Assembly: GCA_963781065.1 (NCBI GenBank)
Contig: CAWAET010000016.1
Span: forward strand, 1-64,000
Source: CALZJC01 sp963781065
GTDB taxonomy: Bacteria > Acidobacteriota > Thermoanaerobaculia > Multivoradales > JAHEKO01
DNA length: 64,000 nt
Reading direction: 5' to 3'
The translations under genes were made by a program, and so were the position numbers. Shown in pieces: positions 39,869 to 49,719 of the stretch (within the stretch, counting starts at the first letter, position 1; every line of letters starts with the position of its first letter). The notes beneath the pieces are model-generated. The model did not search any database and was not told the DNA's origin. It saw only the letters and a program-made list of their open reading frames with translations.

Positions 39869-40353
39869 GATGGCTCCTTTCTTTGGAGATCTTGCGCTTC
39901 ATTCTTCTAACAGGCTTCGCCTGAGACGGGAGGCCCTGAGCATGGCCAGTCCCCTCCGCCCTTGCGGCTACGAGAGCCACTAGTTGTTTGGTTTCTAATG
40001 TTGCTAGACAGCTTACAGACCACGACCCTGCTAGTCAAGCCGCTCGCCCGGGGACTGGGCGATAGACGTAGGTGCGCGATGCAGCCCAGGCTGAGGGGTG
40101 CCCGGGCTGAGGGGTGCCGGCCCTTTGGAGGAACGAGAGGCGCGTTTCGTGGCGCGCGACGGTCTGAAGGCGCGTAGACACGCCGCGAGTCCTCGCGGAA
40201 GCGCGCCAGCGGCTGTCTCTCCGCCGCCGACGACTTCCCGGCGGGCTCAAAAGCGCAGCGGTTCGGGAGGTGAAGGGTTCGGAGGCCCAGTTGCGCAGAC
40301 CGATCCGGTACGGACTCGGGAAGCCTGGGATCGGACCAGTCGGGGGCTTGGGA
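39869..40353. other. Intergenic region upstream of the lectin/protease gene
   Basis: A 485-base gap with no supported gene. The part next to the lectin gene (about 39975-40030) is AT-richer and probably holds its promoter. A short direct repeat of GGCTGAGGGGTGCC occurs at about 40092-40105 and 40112-40125. The rest has ordinary high GC. I see no tRNA or attachment site. Confidence 0.4.
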
Positions 40354-41280
40354 TCAGGCGGTGCCGAGAGCCGGAGCCCAAGGCGGCGGGATCCCATGTG
40401 CGGGAAAGCGAATCGGCGAACGACCTTCGCGCATCGCCTCGAGTGCGTCGGCGCGGAGATCGAGGAAAGCCCGGTACATTGCTTCGAGCATCCTGCGGAT
40501 CTCGAAGCTCGCGGTGTGAAACCGCGGCGCTGGCAAACGTCGCACCCTGCGCGGCCAACCATGGGGGCGCTGCCTGAGGATCTGCCGCCGGCCCAGCGGT
40601 CGGGTCCCAGCGGCCCGGTGGCGCTCGGCGGTCTCCTCGATGATCTGCCGCAGGGTATCCTCGACCCTGAGCCGCACCTCCTCTGCTGCGAGGTCTTCCC
40701 AGCACGGTAGCGGGGTCAACTCCAAGGTCTCCTCGGTGGCGAACTGCTCCGGGTCGACTCGCTGCCCGCGACGACGGGCCCGATACTCCGCGGTGCGGTC
40801 GTACCAGACACCGCGTATTGGCTCGCCGGTGCACAGGGCGGCGAGCGAGCTCGCGCCAGGCCAGTCCTGGGGCCTGGCGACGAGATTCTCCTTACAGCCT
40901 TGCTCGAGCAGGTACTTCAGACGGCCGATCTGGGCCTCGGGCTCGAAGCTCACGGGAATAGGCCGGTAGCGACGGCCCCAGAACTTCTGGCGCCAGCGGT
41001 GAAGGCGTCCGGCCTCCTTGGCCAGGTTGCCGTTGAGGTAGTTCATGAAGGCGGCGAGCTGAGTTGCGTCGCGGGGGCGCAGTAGCAGGTGGTAGTGGTT
41101 GCTGGGGAAGACAAAGAAACAGACCGGCATGCCGTAGAAGCGAGCGGCCCGGGCCAGGACGCCGCGGACGATCGCGTTGAGCTTGGGAGAGGGACGCAGC
41201 AAGAGCCGGCCCTGGAGGGTGCGGCAGGTCACCTCGACCAAGGGGCATTCGGGTGGCAGGAAGCGCACGGGGCGGCCCAT
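40354..41280 (-). CDS. REP-associated tyrosine transposase (RAYT, Y1_Tnp family)
   Basis: A 308-residue single-domain HUH transposase relative. The start at 41280 is chosen because upstream codons lie in repeat DNA. The metal-binding site is H62-Y63-H64 in FFVFPSNHYHLLLRP. The likely catalytic Tyr is Tyr81 in A-A-F-M-N-Y-L-N-G-N. An invariant-looking KFWGRRYRPIPV and YLLEQGCKENLVARPQDWPG follow. The last 120 residues are a basic extension. RAYTs are domesticated IS200/IS605 relatives that move or maintain REP palindromes. Here a run of 50-bp repeats sits immediately 5' of the gene, which supports that role. It lacks a partner TnpB. Confidence 0.85.
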   Translation of the reverse strand: MGRPVRFLPPECPLVEVTCRTLQGRLLLRPSPKLNAIVRGVLARAARFYGMPVCFFVFPSNHYHLLLRPRDATQLAAFMNYLNGNLAKEAGRLHRWRQKFWGRRYRPIPVSFEPEAQIGRLKYLLEQGCKENLVARPQDWPGASSLAALCTGEPIRGVWYDRTAEYRARRRGQRVDPEQFATEETLELTPLPCWEDLAAEEVRLRVEDTLRQIIEETAERHRAAGTRPLGRRQILRQRPHGWPRRVRRLPAPRFHTASFEIRRMLEAMYRAFLDLRADALEAMREGRSPIRFPAHGIPPPWAPALGTA

Positions 41281-41460
41281 GTCTGAGATAGACGGATTTC
41301 GGGGATGCGATCTTGCACCATTTGGGTGGCACTTCCTTCCGGCCGATTTCGGGGATGCGATCTTGCACCATTTGGGTGGCACTTCCTTCCGGCGAGCACC
41401 ATTTGGGTGGCACTTCCTTCCGGCACTTCCTTACGGGGGCACTTCCTTCCGGGGCCAGCC
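41281..41460. repeat. Tandem 50-bp repeat block beside the RAYT gene
   Basis: Two nearly identical copies start at 41295 and 41345, exactly 50 bases apart, each running from GATTTCGGGGATGCGATC to CACTTCCTTCCGG. Partial copies of the 3' part follow at about 41396-41424, and CACTTCCTTACGG and CACTTCCTTCCGG at about 41425-41454. The core CACTTCCTTCCGG is therefore repeated at least four times. Translated from the RAYT start outward, the copies read through in different phases. Not a CRISPR: no spacers of constant length. Confidence 0.8.
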
Positions 41461-41574
41461 GAACGTGAGCCAGTGGGTCGGCCGGAGCCGCCCGCCGATC
41501 GTCAGCCGTAGCACGCCCAGGAAGACGACCACCGAGGCGGCGATCATGATCGCGAAGCGGGCGTTGGCGGACAT
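41431..41574 (-). CDS. Small single-helix membrane peptide (tentative)
   Basis: A 47-residue ORF: M-S-A-N-A-R-F then one hydrophobic helix (about residues 8-27, A-I-M-I-A-A-S-V-V-V-F-L-G-V) and a basic tail ending K-E-V-P-P. AGGAAGG lies about eight bases upstream of the ATG. Its C-terminal codons are made from the repeat block, so it may be a truncated or overwritten gene. A degenerate copy of its first twelve codons is at 38278-38317. I do not recognise a family. Expression is unproven. Confidence 0.35.
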   Translation of the reverse strand: MSANARFAIMIAASVVVFLGVLRLTIGGRLRPTHWLTFGWPRKEVPP

Positions 41575-41720
41575 TGGCCGGACCCTTCCTCGGCGATGTG
41601 CAGCAGGAGGGCGAGAGGCAGGAGCAACACCATTTCCGATTCTACGGATCTCGGCTATCTCCCGCCATGAAAACCGGGACTGGAACATGAGACACTCAAG
41701 CGGGATCCGGCTCGTTCAGG

Positions 41721-43377
41721 ATGCAGGCCATCGAAAGCGTGAGGCCACCTACCTCTTCGTCTGCGGGCTGGCGCCCCTTCTTGCTCGTCGGTGCGATCGG
41801 GGTGCTGACCTGGCTTGCCTGGCTCCGTCGCTTCGTACTCGACGACGCCTTCATCTCCTTCCGCTACGCCGACCACTTGGCGAGGGGCCTGGGGCTGGTC
41901 TGGAACCCGGGCGAGGCGGTGGAGGGTTACACCAACTTCCTGTGGACGGTCGTGATGGCGGTGCCGCACCGGCTCGGCATCGACCCGGTCGTCTTCGCCT
42001 GGACCACGAGCCTGACCCTGTTTGCGTTCGGCCTGGCGGTCTCCTTCCTGTTGGTGCACCGGCTTCTCGACGAGTTCGCCGCCTGGGCAGTGGTGCTCCT
42101 CGTCGGCACCCATTACACGTTCAGCGCCTACGCGACGGGGGGCCTCGAGACGCAGCTGCAGGCCGTGCTCTTCGTCACCGCCGCCTGGGTGGCTCTGGCC
42201 GTAGCGGAGGATGGTGACTGGCGGCCGGCTCGCGCGGCAGTTCTGTCCTTGCTCTTCAGCGCCGCGCTGCTGACCCGGCTGGACTCTGGAGTGATGGTGG
42301 CGGTCGTTGGTGGGGCGACTCTGGTGGGGCTGTCGCGGGCACCGCTGTCGGCGCGCGCCAAGGCGCGGACGGCCGCGGCGCTGACCGTGCCGGCGCTCCT
42401 CGTGGTGGGTGGCTGGCTACTCTGGAAGCTCCGCACCTACGGGGCAATCTTGCCCAACACCTTCTACGTCAAGACTGACACCGGTGACTCTTTGGCGCAG
42501 GGCCTCCGCTTTGTTCGCCATTTCTTCTTCTCCTACGGCTACGTGCTTTTCGCGCCGCTGGCCGTCGCCTTCGCTCGCCGCGTGCTGCGTGCCTGGGACC
42601 GTCGGCTGGCGACGCTGGCGCTGCTGGTGGTCGCCTGGCTCGCCTACCTTGTCTGGGTCGGCGGCGACTTCATGGAGTTCCGCTTCTTCGTGCCGGTCGT
42701 GCCCTTTCTGCTGACCCTGCTGGTCTTCGTCGTCTTCGCGGTGACCCAGTCACCGGCGATCCGAGTGGCGCTACTGCTGCTGCTTGCGGTGGGGTCTTTG
42801 AGGCACGCCCTCTACTTCAGCCGTAGCGACGGTATCGATGAAATCTCGACGCTGGCGCAGGCTCTCGAGAGCCCAGCCCAGGACTGGGACGGTGTAGGCC
42901 GCCGGCTGGGCGAGCTGTTCGATCGCCCCGGCTGCAACGTGGTCATCGCCACCACCGCTGCCGGCGCCATCCCGTACTACTCGCGGCTCGAGACCGTCGA
43001 CATGTTGGGCCTCAACGACCGCTACGTGGCGCGTCACGGACGGCGCCTCGGTGATCGTGTCGGCCACACCCGAATGGCGCCTCTCGACTACCTGCTCGAG
43101 CGTCGGGTCAACCTGATCATCGGGCATCCGTGGGTCACTCCTATCGAGTCCGTGACATATCGCCGCGGCGCCCCGGTCTTCCTGTTCGCCTTCGCCAACG
43201 AGCCCGACAAGTTGCCGGCCGGCTCCCGATTCCTGGAGCTGCCGATCAGCGCGGGGGTACAAAGTGACCGTCCTTCAGGCGGTGGCGGACGACTGCGTAG
43301 CGCGCAGCGCGTCGGAGGAGGGCTGGGCGAGCTTTCCCTTGCCCGCGCCCGGCCGCGTCCTGGTCGGGCGGGGATAG
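41721..43377 (+). CDS. GT-C type glycosyltransferase, AftB-like; one frameshift
   Basis: About 552 residues after repair. Around ten hydrophobic segments follow a short N-terminus. The first extracytoplasmic loop carries V-L-D-D-A-F-I-S-F-R-Y-A then LARGLGLVWNPGEAVEGYTN, a pattern shared with polyprenyl-phosphate sugar transferases of the AftB type. The second half has a soluble region (AQDWDGVGRRLGELFDRPGC). As written the frame ends at 43505 with an odd tail. Removing one G from the run at 43253-43257 gives ISAGYKVTVLQAVADDCVAR and a stop at 43375-43377. It would transfer a lipid-linked sugar to a glycan or protein outside the membrane. The sugar is unknown. Confidence 0.7.
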
Positions 43378-43435
43378 CGGTTGGCGAGAGCCAGACAGGC
43401 ACGGTCTCCCAGAGAGAGCCCGAGGTGCTTCGGTG

Positions 43436-43666
43436 CTATACGAATACCTTGATCGCCGGCTCGGGCACCGCGATTGGAACGAAGAAATCCGAAGGGTATA
43501 GGTAGTCCTCGCCCGACTCGTCAACAACCCGAACGAGCGATTCCGCCGCCGCCGCTTCGTCACGCAGGACGCGGTAGATCTTCCGTGGCTCGAGCGAGGC
43601 CTCGTAGCCATCGCTCTTCACGCAGAGTGCGAATTGCCGGTCTGCCATGAAAGTCATAGAAGGCAT
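43436..43666 (-). CDS. Small conserved protein of unknown function
   Basis: A 76-residue protein. The start is uncertain between three Met codons at 43666, 43657 and 43648; AGGAG lies about 11 bases before the first. The core is F-A-L-C-V-K-S-D-G-Y-E-A-S-L-E-P-R-K-I-Y, then S-G-E-D-Y-L-Y-P-S-D-F-F-V-P-I. This pattern is common in small proteins from several phyla that I recall without a known role. It is converging with the glycosyltransferase gene. Confidence 0.65.
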   Translation of the reverse strand: MPSMTFMADRQFALCVKSDGYEASLEPRKIYRVLRDEAAAAESLVRVVDESGEDYLYPSDFFVPIAVPEPAIKVFV

Positions 43667-43744
43667 TTGATACTCAACTCCTTCCGGCCGACGCCGTGTG
43701 CTGACGAGCGCTGACCTGCTGATTACGAATCAGATCGACTTCGG

Positions 43745-46319
43745 CTATGTTCCGCCATGCCCTGCATGCGACTCGCTCGCGGAGCCCCCCGAACCGAGCT
43801 CGAACTGCGGCCGCGGCGCCGGCTGTAAGGAGGGCGCACCCTCCGTGACAACGATGAAGCTGTTCACCGGCACATCCCCCACCACCTGCCGTTCCCGCTC
43901 GGCCTCCCCCGCCCCGGCGGGCCAGTCGATCTCGATTCGCTCGATCTCGGGCATCCGCCCCCAGCCCGATGTGCTGCATCAACGGCGAAGCCCCGAAGCT
44001 CCCCCCGCTGGTCACCCAACGAAACCGCTCCTCCAGCTTCCCGTCCCGCTCCAGGACCACCCGGATCCGCGCCCCGATCCCCCAGCGGTTGCTGTCCTTC
44101 CCCACCAGCTGCACCGCAATCCAGTCATTCCCGTGCCCCGGGTTCTCGAACAGCGCGTTCGGATACTTGTCCCCCGGAAATGCACCCCCGATGTTCGCGA
44201 ACACGTCCTCGTCCCCGTCGTTGTCAAGGTCGGCGAAGGCGACGCCGTGCCCCTTCTGCAGATGCCCGGTGCCGGTCGCGGTGGTGACGTCGACGAATCC
44301 GCGCCCGCCCTGGTTGAGGAACATGCGGTTGGGGATCAGCATGCCGTACGACGGCGCCCCGGTTCCCAGGTAGACGTCCAGATAGCCATCGTTGTCGAGG
44401 TCGCCGAAGTTCGCCCCCATGGTCGGGATGTTGCGCGCCAGGCCAAGGGCGGCGGTGGTGTCCTCGAAGGTGCCGTCTCCCCGGTTGCGGTAGACCCGCA
44501 GGGTCTCGTCCTTCTGCGGCTGGCCGAGGTACTCGCGGGCGACCTCGTCGACGGTCTGGAGCAGGGTGACCGCCAGCAGGTCCTGCCAGCCGTCGTTGTC
44601 GTAGTCCCAGAACCAGGTGGTGAAGCTGTAGATCGGCTCGGCGACGCCGCGCTCGCGGCCGACCTCGTCGAAGCGGCCGTCGCCGCGGTTGACGAACAGC
44701 AGGTTGCGCTCGCCGAAGTTGGAGACGTAGAGATCGGGCCGGCCGTCGTTGTCGACGTCGCCCCAGGTGGCGCCCTTGCTGAAGGAGCGGTAGCGCATCC
44801 CGGCCTTCTGCGTCACGTCCTCGAAGGTGCCGTCGCCGCGGTTGCGGAAGAGCTGGCTGAAGGAGAACTCGTTGGCCACGAAGACGTCCAGGTGGCCGTC
44901 GCCGTCGTAGTCGGCCCAGGCGGCGCTCTGGGTGCGGTGGGCCGGGCCGCCGAGGCCGGCGCGGTCGGTGACGTCCTCGAAGACCACACCGCCGCCGGGC
45001 CCCTCGCGGTTGCGCAGCAGGGAGTTGCGGATCGCGGTCTCCCAGCCGCCGCGCATGACGAACAGGTCGAGCCGGCCGTCGCCGTCGTAGTCGGCCTGGG
45101 TGAGGTTGAGGCCGCCGAGCTGGCCGCCGAGGCCCGCCTCGTCGACGAGCTCCTCGAAGGTGCCGTCGCCGCGGCTCCGGTAGAGCCGCAGGGGCTCGCA
45201 GGGGTCGCGGCTCGAGACGACGATGTCGAGCAGGCCGTCGCCGTCGAAGTCGTCGGTGACGCTGCCGCCGGCGTTGTCCGAATAGGCGAGCCCGGCCGGG
45301 GCGGCGACGTCCCAGAAGCGGCCCGGGTCGACCGGCGAGGCGAAGGAGTCGGGGCCGATGCGGAAGCGTTCGGGCACCCCCTCGGGGTAGCGGCCCAGGG
45401 TCATGGCGGCGATGTTGAGCAGCCAGCGCACCTCGAGGTTGTCCGGGTTGCGGTCGAGATAGCTCTTGAAGTGGCCGAAGGCCTTGCGCGCCCCGTCGTC
45501 GAGCTTGTGCCGGGCCGCCTCGCTGAGCGGGAACAGGCACATCTCGCGGTTGTGATGCAGCAGGCAGTTGTCGACCTCGCCGCGCCGCAGCTCGAGCATG
45601 CCGAGCACCAGATGCATGGTGTCCTGGTAGCCGAGCTGATCCGTGGGCGCCTGGGGCGGCAGGCGGCCGACCAGGGCACCCACGGCCTCGATCGCGGCGG
45701 CCATCTCGCCCTGGAAGGAGAGCAGGCTGATGAGGTCCCCGTAGGGCCCGATCAAGGATTGGGGGGCGGCGCCCGGCGGCAGGGCGGCGACTGCCGCGCG
45801 GGTGTCTTTCAGCTTGCCTTCGATCATCTCCTTCTTGGACTCGCAGATTGCGGCCAGGTCCTCGGTCTCGACGTCGACCTCCATGCTGAGCAGCCGCGAG
45901 TCCGTCGGCCCCACCGAGAGCACCGCCCAGATCTCCTGCGACTCCTGGCCGTAGCGCGTCTCGCCGAGCAGCGCCGGCGGCTCCTCGGGCATGACCCTGG
46001 CCACCAGCAGCTTGCCGGTCGAGCCGGTGAGCAGGTGGATCTCGCCCGGACTGGCGCTCTCGAGTGCGCCCTTCAGGCCGGGGTTGAGCTCGGACCAGGG
46101 AACCCGGCCGAAGTAGGTCGTGTCCGGGATCAGCAGCTGATCGATGAGGAACCCCGTCCGCATGGCGCGCCCAACCACCTTCGCCGCATGCTCGGTGTCG
46201 GCAAAGACCATCTCCACCGTCCGTTCCGGAGCCAGCGCCGGCTGCGCCCACCCCGAGGAGACCCCGAGGAGAGAGAACCCGAAGAGGAAGACCGCTGTCC
46301 AGATCCGCGCTCGTATCAT
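43745..46319 (-). CDS. Secreted CRTAC1-like protein (FG-GAP repeats, ASPIC/UnbV domain); one frameshift
   Basis: About 857 residues after repair, start at 46319 with a signal peptide ending near W-A-Q-P. Residues about 30-330 form a helical N-terminal part without a clear family. From about 350 there are many FG-GAP/VCBS repeats with Asp-rich calcium loops (DFDGDGLLDIVV, DYDGDGRLDLFV, DVDNDGRPDLYV). The ASPIC/UnbV end reads S-G-G-S-F-G-A-S-P-L-M-Q-H-I-G-L-G. The frame breaks in the C run at 43958-43962. In the next frame R-M-P-E-I-E-R-I-E-I-D-W-P-A-G-A-G-E restores the domain and moves the stop to 43745. A role in surface binding is inferred. It follows the second symporter gene by 136 bases on the same strand. 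Confidence 0.82.
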
Positions 46320-46455
46320 CGCTTCGATCCTGCCAGTCGGCACCGGCTGGGTGCCCATCATCTCGCGATTCGCGAGGGGTCGCACACGAGCGGAGACCGA
46401 GCGGAGACCGACCGGAGAAACGCCCGGGAGAAGTCTCACCCGAGTACCGACAGGG

Positions 46456-48090
46456 CTAACCCGTGAAGTAGATCCAGACCGAAGCCACACAGGCGACCAC
46501 CAGGATCGACCACCAGAGGTCACGCCGCTTCCAGGCCGGCTCGGAGGGCGCCAGGTCCGGCGTCGCCTCGGTGGTCTCCCTGGCGGTGGCGAAGGTCAGC
46601 CCGCGCAGCTGTTCGCGCGACGGCTCCGGGGTCAGCAGGCTGACCACCACCAGCACCACGGTGCAGATGGCGAAAAGCAGGATCGCGAAGTGGAGGAAGT
46701 TGATGTCGGCGAACTCATACAGCCAGCCCGAGAGCGACTCCTTCTGCAGCTCGGCGGCCAGCCGGCTCATGCCGATGACGAAGCCGGCGATGAGCGACGC
46801 CATGGCGCCGCGGGCGTTGACCCGCTTCCAGGCGATGCCGATCAGGAAGACCGCCGCGATCGGCGGCGAGATGTAGGCCTGGACGCTCTGCAGGTAGACG
46901 TAGAGCTGGTCCGAGATGTACTTCATCAGCGGGATCCAGAGCAGGCCGCAGGCGACCAGGACGAGGGTCGCGACCTGGCCCACCCGGACGAGCTGCTTCT
47001 CGGAGGCCGAGGGGTGGAGCTTGCGGTAGATGTCCCAGGTGATCAGCGTCGAGCAGGAGTTGAAGACCGACGACAGCGAGCTCATCAGCGCCGCCAGCAG
47101 CCCGGCGACCACCAGGCCGCGGACGCCGACCGGCAGCAGCACGCCGATCAAGGTGGGCAGCGCCTGGTCCGGAGTCGCCAGCTCGATGGCGCCCTTCTGT
47201 GACAGGGCGTAGGCGATCACTCCGGGGATGACGAAGATGAACAGCGGCAGCACCTTGAGCAGACCGCCGAAGATGGTGCCGCGCCGCGCCTGGTCCTCGC
47301 TCGGCGCCGACAGCACCCGCTGGACGATGAACTGGTCGGTGCACCAGTACCAGACGCCGAGGATCGGGGCGCCGAAGAGGATCCCGGTCCAGGGGAAGTT
47401 GGGGTGGTTCGACGGCAGCCACATGTCGAAATAGCTCGGCTCCACCGCGGCGCGCAGCGCTCCCCAGCCGCCTAGTTCGTTGAGGCCGATCAGGGTCACC
47501 AGCACGGCGCCGCCGACCAGCACGAACATCTGCACCATGTCGGTGTAGAGCACCGCCCGCAGGCCGCCGAAAACGGTGTAGATGCCGGTGGCCACCACCA
47601 CGATCAGCGCCCCGGTCCAGAAGTTGATGCCCATCAGCGACTCGAAGACGATGCCGCCGGCGGCGATGGTCACCGAGATCTTGGTCACCACGTAGCCGAC
47701 GATCGAGATGATCGCCAGATACCAGCGGGCGCCGGCCGAGTAGCGGCGCTCGAGAAACTCGGGCATGGTGAACACGCCGCTCTTCAGATAGAACGGCACG
47801 AACAGCCAGCCCAGCACCAGCAGGATCAGCGAAGCCAGGATCTCGAACTGGCCCACCGCCACGCCGCCGGCGGCGCCCGAGCCGGCGAGCCCCACCAGGT
47901 GCTCGGAGCCGATGTTGGAAGCGAACAGCGAGGCGCCGATGACGAACCAGCCGACGTTGCGACCGGCCAGGAAGTAGCCGGACGAGGTGGCGCGGGTCGA
48001 CTCGCGCCGGGTCGCCCAGAAGGCGACGCCGAAGACGACGGCAAAGTAGAGAACGATCAGTACCCAGTCGAACGGTGCGAGAAGTCCCAT
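46456..48090 (-). CDS. Sodium:solute symporter (SSS family), copy 1
   Basis: A 544-residue transporter with about 14 hydrophobic segments; AAAGGACT before the ATG at 48090. It has the SGLT-type motif set: ASLFASNIGSEHLVGLAG, a G-V-F-T-M-P-E-F-L-E-R-R-Y-S block, WYWCTDQFIVQRVLSA, and AALMSSLSSVFNSCSTLITW at the sodium-site region. The C-terminus is GLTFATAR then a last helix. It starts 12 bases after the xylulokinase stop and is closely related to the copy at 53504-55165. It would bring in a pentose, hexose or glycoside with sodium. Its exact substrate is unknown. Confidence 0.88.
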   Translation of the reverse strand: MGLLAPFDWVLIVLYFAVVFGVAFWATRRESTRATSSGYFLAGRNVGWFVIGASLFASNIGSEHLVGLAGSGAAGGVAVGQFEILASLILLVLGWLFVPFYLKSGVFTMPEFLERRYSAGARWYLAIISIVGYVVTKISVTIAAGGIVFESLMGINFWTGALIVVVATGIYTVFGGLRAVLYTDMVQMFVLVGGAVLVTLIGLNELGGWGALRAAVEPSYFDMWLPSNHPNFPWTGILFGAPILGVWYWCTDQFIVQRVLSAPSEDQARRGTIFGGLLKVLPLFIFVIPGVIAYALSQKGAIELATPDQALPTLIGVLLPVGVRGLVVAGLLAALMSSLSSVFNSCSTLITWDIYRKLHPSASEKQLVRVGQVATLVLVACGLLWIPLMKYISDQLYVYLQSVQAYISPPIAAVFLIGIAWKRVNARGAMASLIAGFVIGMSRLAAELQKESLSGWLYEFADINFLHFAILLFAICTVVLVVVSLLTPEPSREQLRGLTFATARETTEATPDLAPSEPAWKRRDLWWSILVVACVASVWIYFTG

Positions 48091-48102
48091 GGAGTCCTTT
48101 CT

Positions 48103-49604
48103 TCAACCGGCGCGAAACAGCGGTCGCATCGCGGGATAGTGGTCCCTGAAGCGTTGGTAGATCGAATCATATGCGGCGCCGGAAACCGGATCGGTGCGAG
48201 TCGTCGTGCCAAGCCGTACCCCCTCGTTACAGGCCGTCTCCACCGTCGGCCAGACGCCGGCGCCCACCCCGGCCAGCAGGGCAGCACCCAGGGCGGCACC
48301 CTCTCCGGTTTCCACGGAAACCAGGTCGGCGCCAAGCACATCAGCCAGGATCTGCCGCCAGACCGGGCTCCGAGCACCGCCACCCGAGATCCTGACCTGG
48401 CCTACCGTGCCGAGACCAACATCGGCCATCAGAGCGAGGTTGTCACGTAGGCCGAAGGCGACGCCCTCGAGCACCGCCCGGGTCAGGTGGGCTCGGCCGT
48501 GCTTCAAGGTCAGACCGACGAAGGCGGCGCGGGCGAACGGGTCGGCGTGCGGGGTGCGCTCGCCGGATAGGTAGGGCAAGAAGAACAGGCCCTCGCACCC
48601 CGGCTCGACCCGGCCCGCCTTTGCGAGGAGCGCGTCGTACTCGACATCCGCGGCCAGCGTGTCCCGATACCAGCGCAGGCTGCCCGCCGCCGACAGCATG
48701 ACGCCCATCACGTGCCAGGTGTCGGGCAGGGCATGGGGGAAGGCGTGCAGCCGGCCGGCCGGCTCGGTGAGCGGGCGTTCGCTGGCGGCGAAGACGACCC
48801 CTGAGGTGCCCAGGGTCAGCGCCACGACTCCCGGCGTCACCGCGCCCACCCCCACCGCCTGGGCCGCCTGGTCGCCGCCACCAGCCACCACCGGGGTCCC
48901 GGGCGCGAGGCCGGTGAGCTCCGCGGCCCGAGCGCTCACTGCGCCGGTGACCGCGGTGCCCTCGTGCGTCGGCGGCAGCCACTCCCCGGGTATCTCGAGC
49001 GCCTGGAGAAGCTCACCCGACCAGTCGCGCGTCGCCAGGTCGAGCAGCAGCGTGCCGCCGGCGCCGGCCCGGTCGGTGGCGTACCCGCCGGTCAGCCGGA
49101 ACCGGACGTAGTCCTTGGGCAGCAGCACCTGCCGCACCCGCTGGTAGAGCTCGGGCTCGTGCCGCGCACCCAGAGCAGCTTGGGCGCGGTGAAGCCGGGG
49201 AAGGCGTCGTTGCCGGTGATCCGCACCAGCTCCTCGAGGCCGACGCGCCGGCGTATCTCGTCGCACTGGGCGGCGGCGCGCTGGTCGTTCCAGAGGATCG
49301 CCGGCCGCAGCGCCTCGCCGCGCTCGTCGAGCAGCACCAGCCCGTGCATCTGGCCGGTGAGGCCGACGGCCTTGACGGCCGCCGGATCGACGCCCGTCGA
49401 GGCGAGCACCTCGGCAACAGCCTCGCGGGCCGCCGCCCACCACAGCTGGGGGTCCTGCTCCGCCCACAGCGGCCGAGGCGTCGACAGCTCGTACGCCGAG
49501 GAGGCGACGCCGACGACGGCGCCACGCTCGTCGACCAGCAGCGCCTTGGTCGCCGTCGTCGAGACGTCGAGGCCGAGCAGCAGCGCGGGGCCGGAGCCCG
49601 TCAC
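48103..49604 (-). CDS. xylB: Xylulokinase (FGGY family), one frameshift
   Basis: About 500 residues after repair. The start is uncertain: GTG at 49604 gives the usual length, and a GTG at 49676 would add 24 residues of low-complexity sequence. Landmarks are L-L-L-G-L-D-V-S-T-T-A-T-K, G-L-T-G-Q-M-H-G-L-V-L-L-D (the xylulokinase-type signature), GGGDQAAQAVGVGAVTPGV with the catalytic Asp, and ISGGGARSPVWRQILADVLG. Near 49163 a base appears to be lost in the codon after L-L-W-V-R, and the frame continues H-E-P-E-L-Y-Q-R-V. It would phosphorylate D-xylulose in the cytoplasm. It lies between a GH3 gene and a symporter and near a xylose-isomerase-like gene. Confidence 0.84.
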
Positions 49605-49719
49605 TCGCCGGGGCCCGCCGGGAAGGGGTGGCGGGCATCCGTCGTCGGGCCCGTCATCCGGCAGCGTTGCCAACACAAGGGGGCATTCACGGCGGCAGTC
49701 GAGGCGCGCTTGGACCCGC

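Noticed and set aside
40035..40562. A 175-codon minus-strand open frame downstream of the RAYT gene
   Set aside because: It has low-complexity Arg/Pro/Ser content, no ribosome-binding site and no recognisable domain.
41281..41382. An N-terminal extension of the RAYT protein to an ATG at 41382
   Set aside because: The extra residues are translated repeat units in shifting phases, so the ATG at 41280 is a better start.
41281..41460. Possible CRISPR array
   Set aside because: Repeats abut with no constant-length unique spacers, and a RAYT gene rather than cas genes is beside them.
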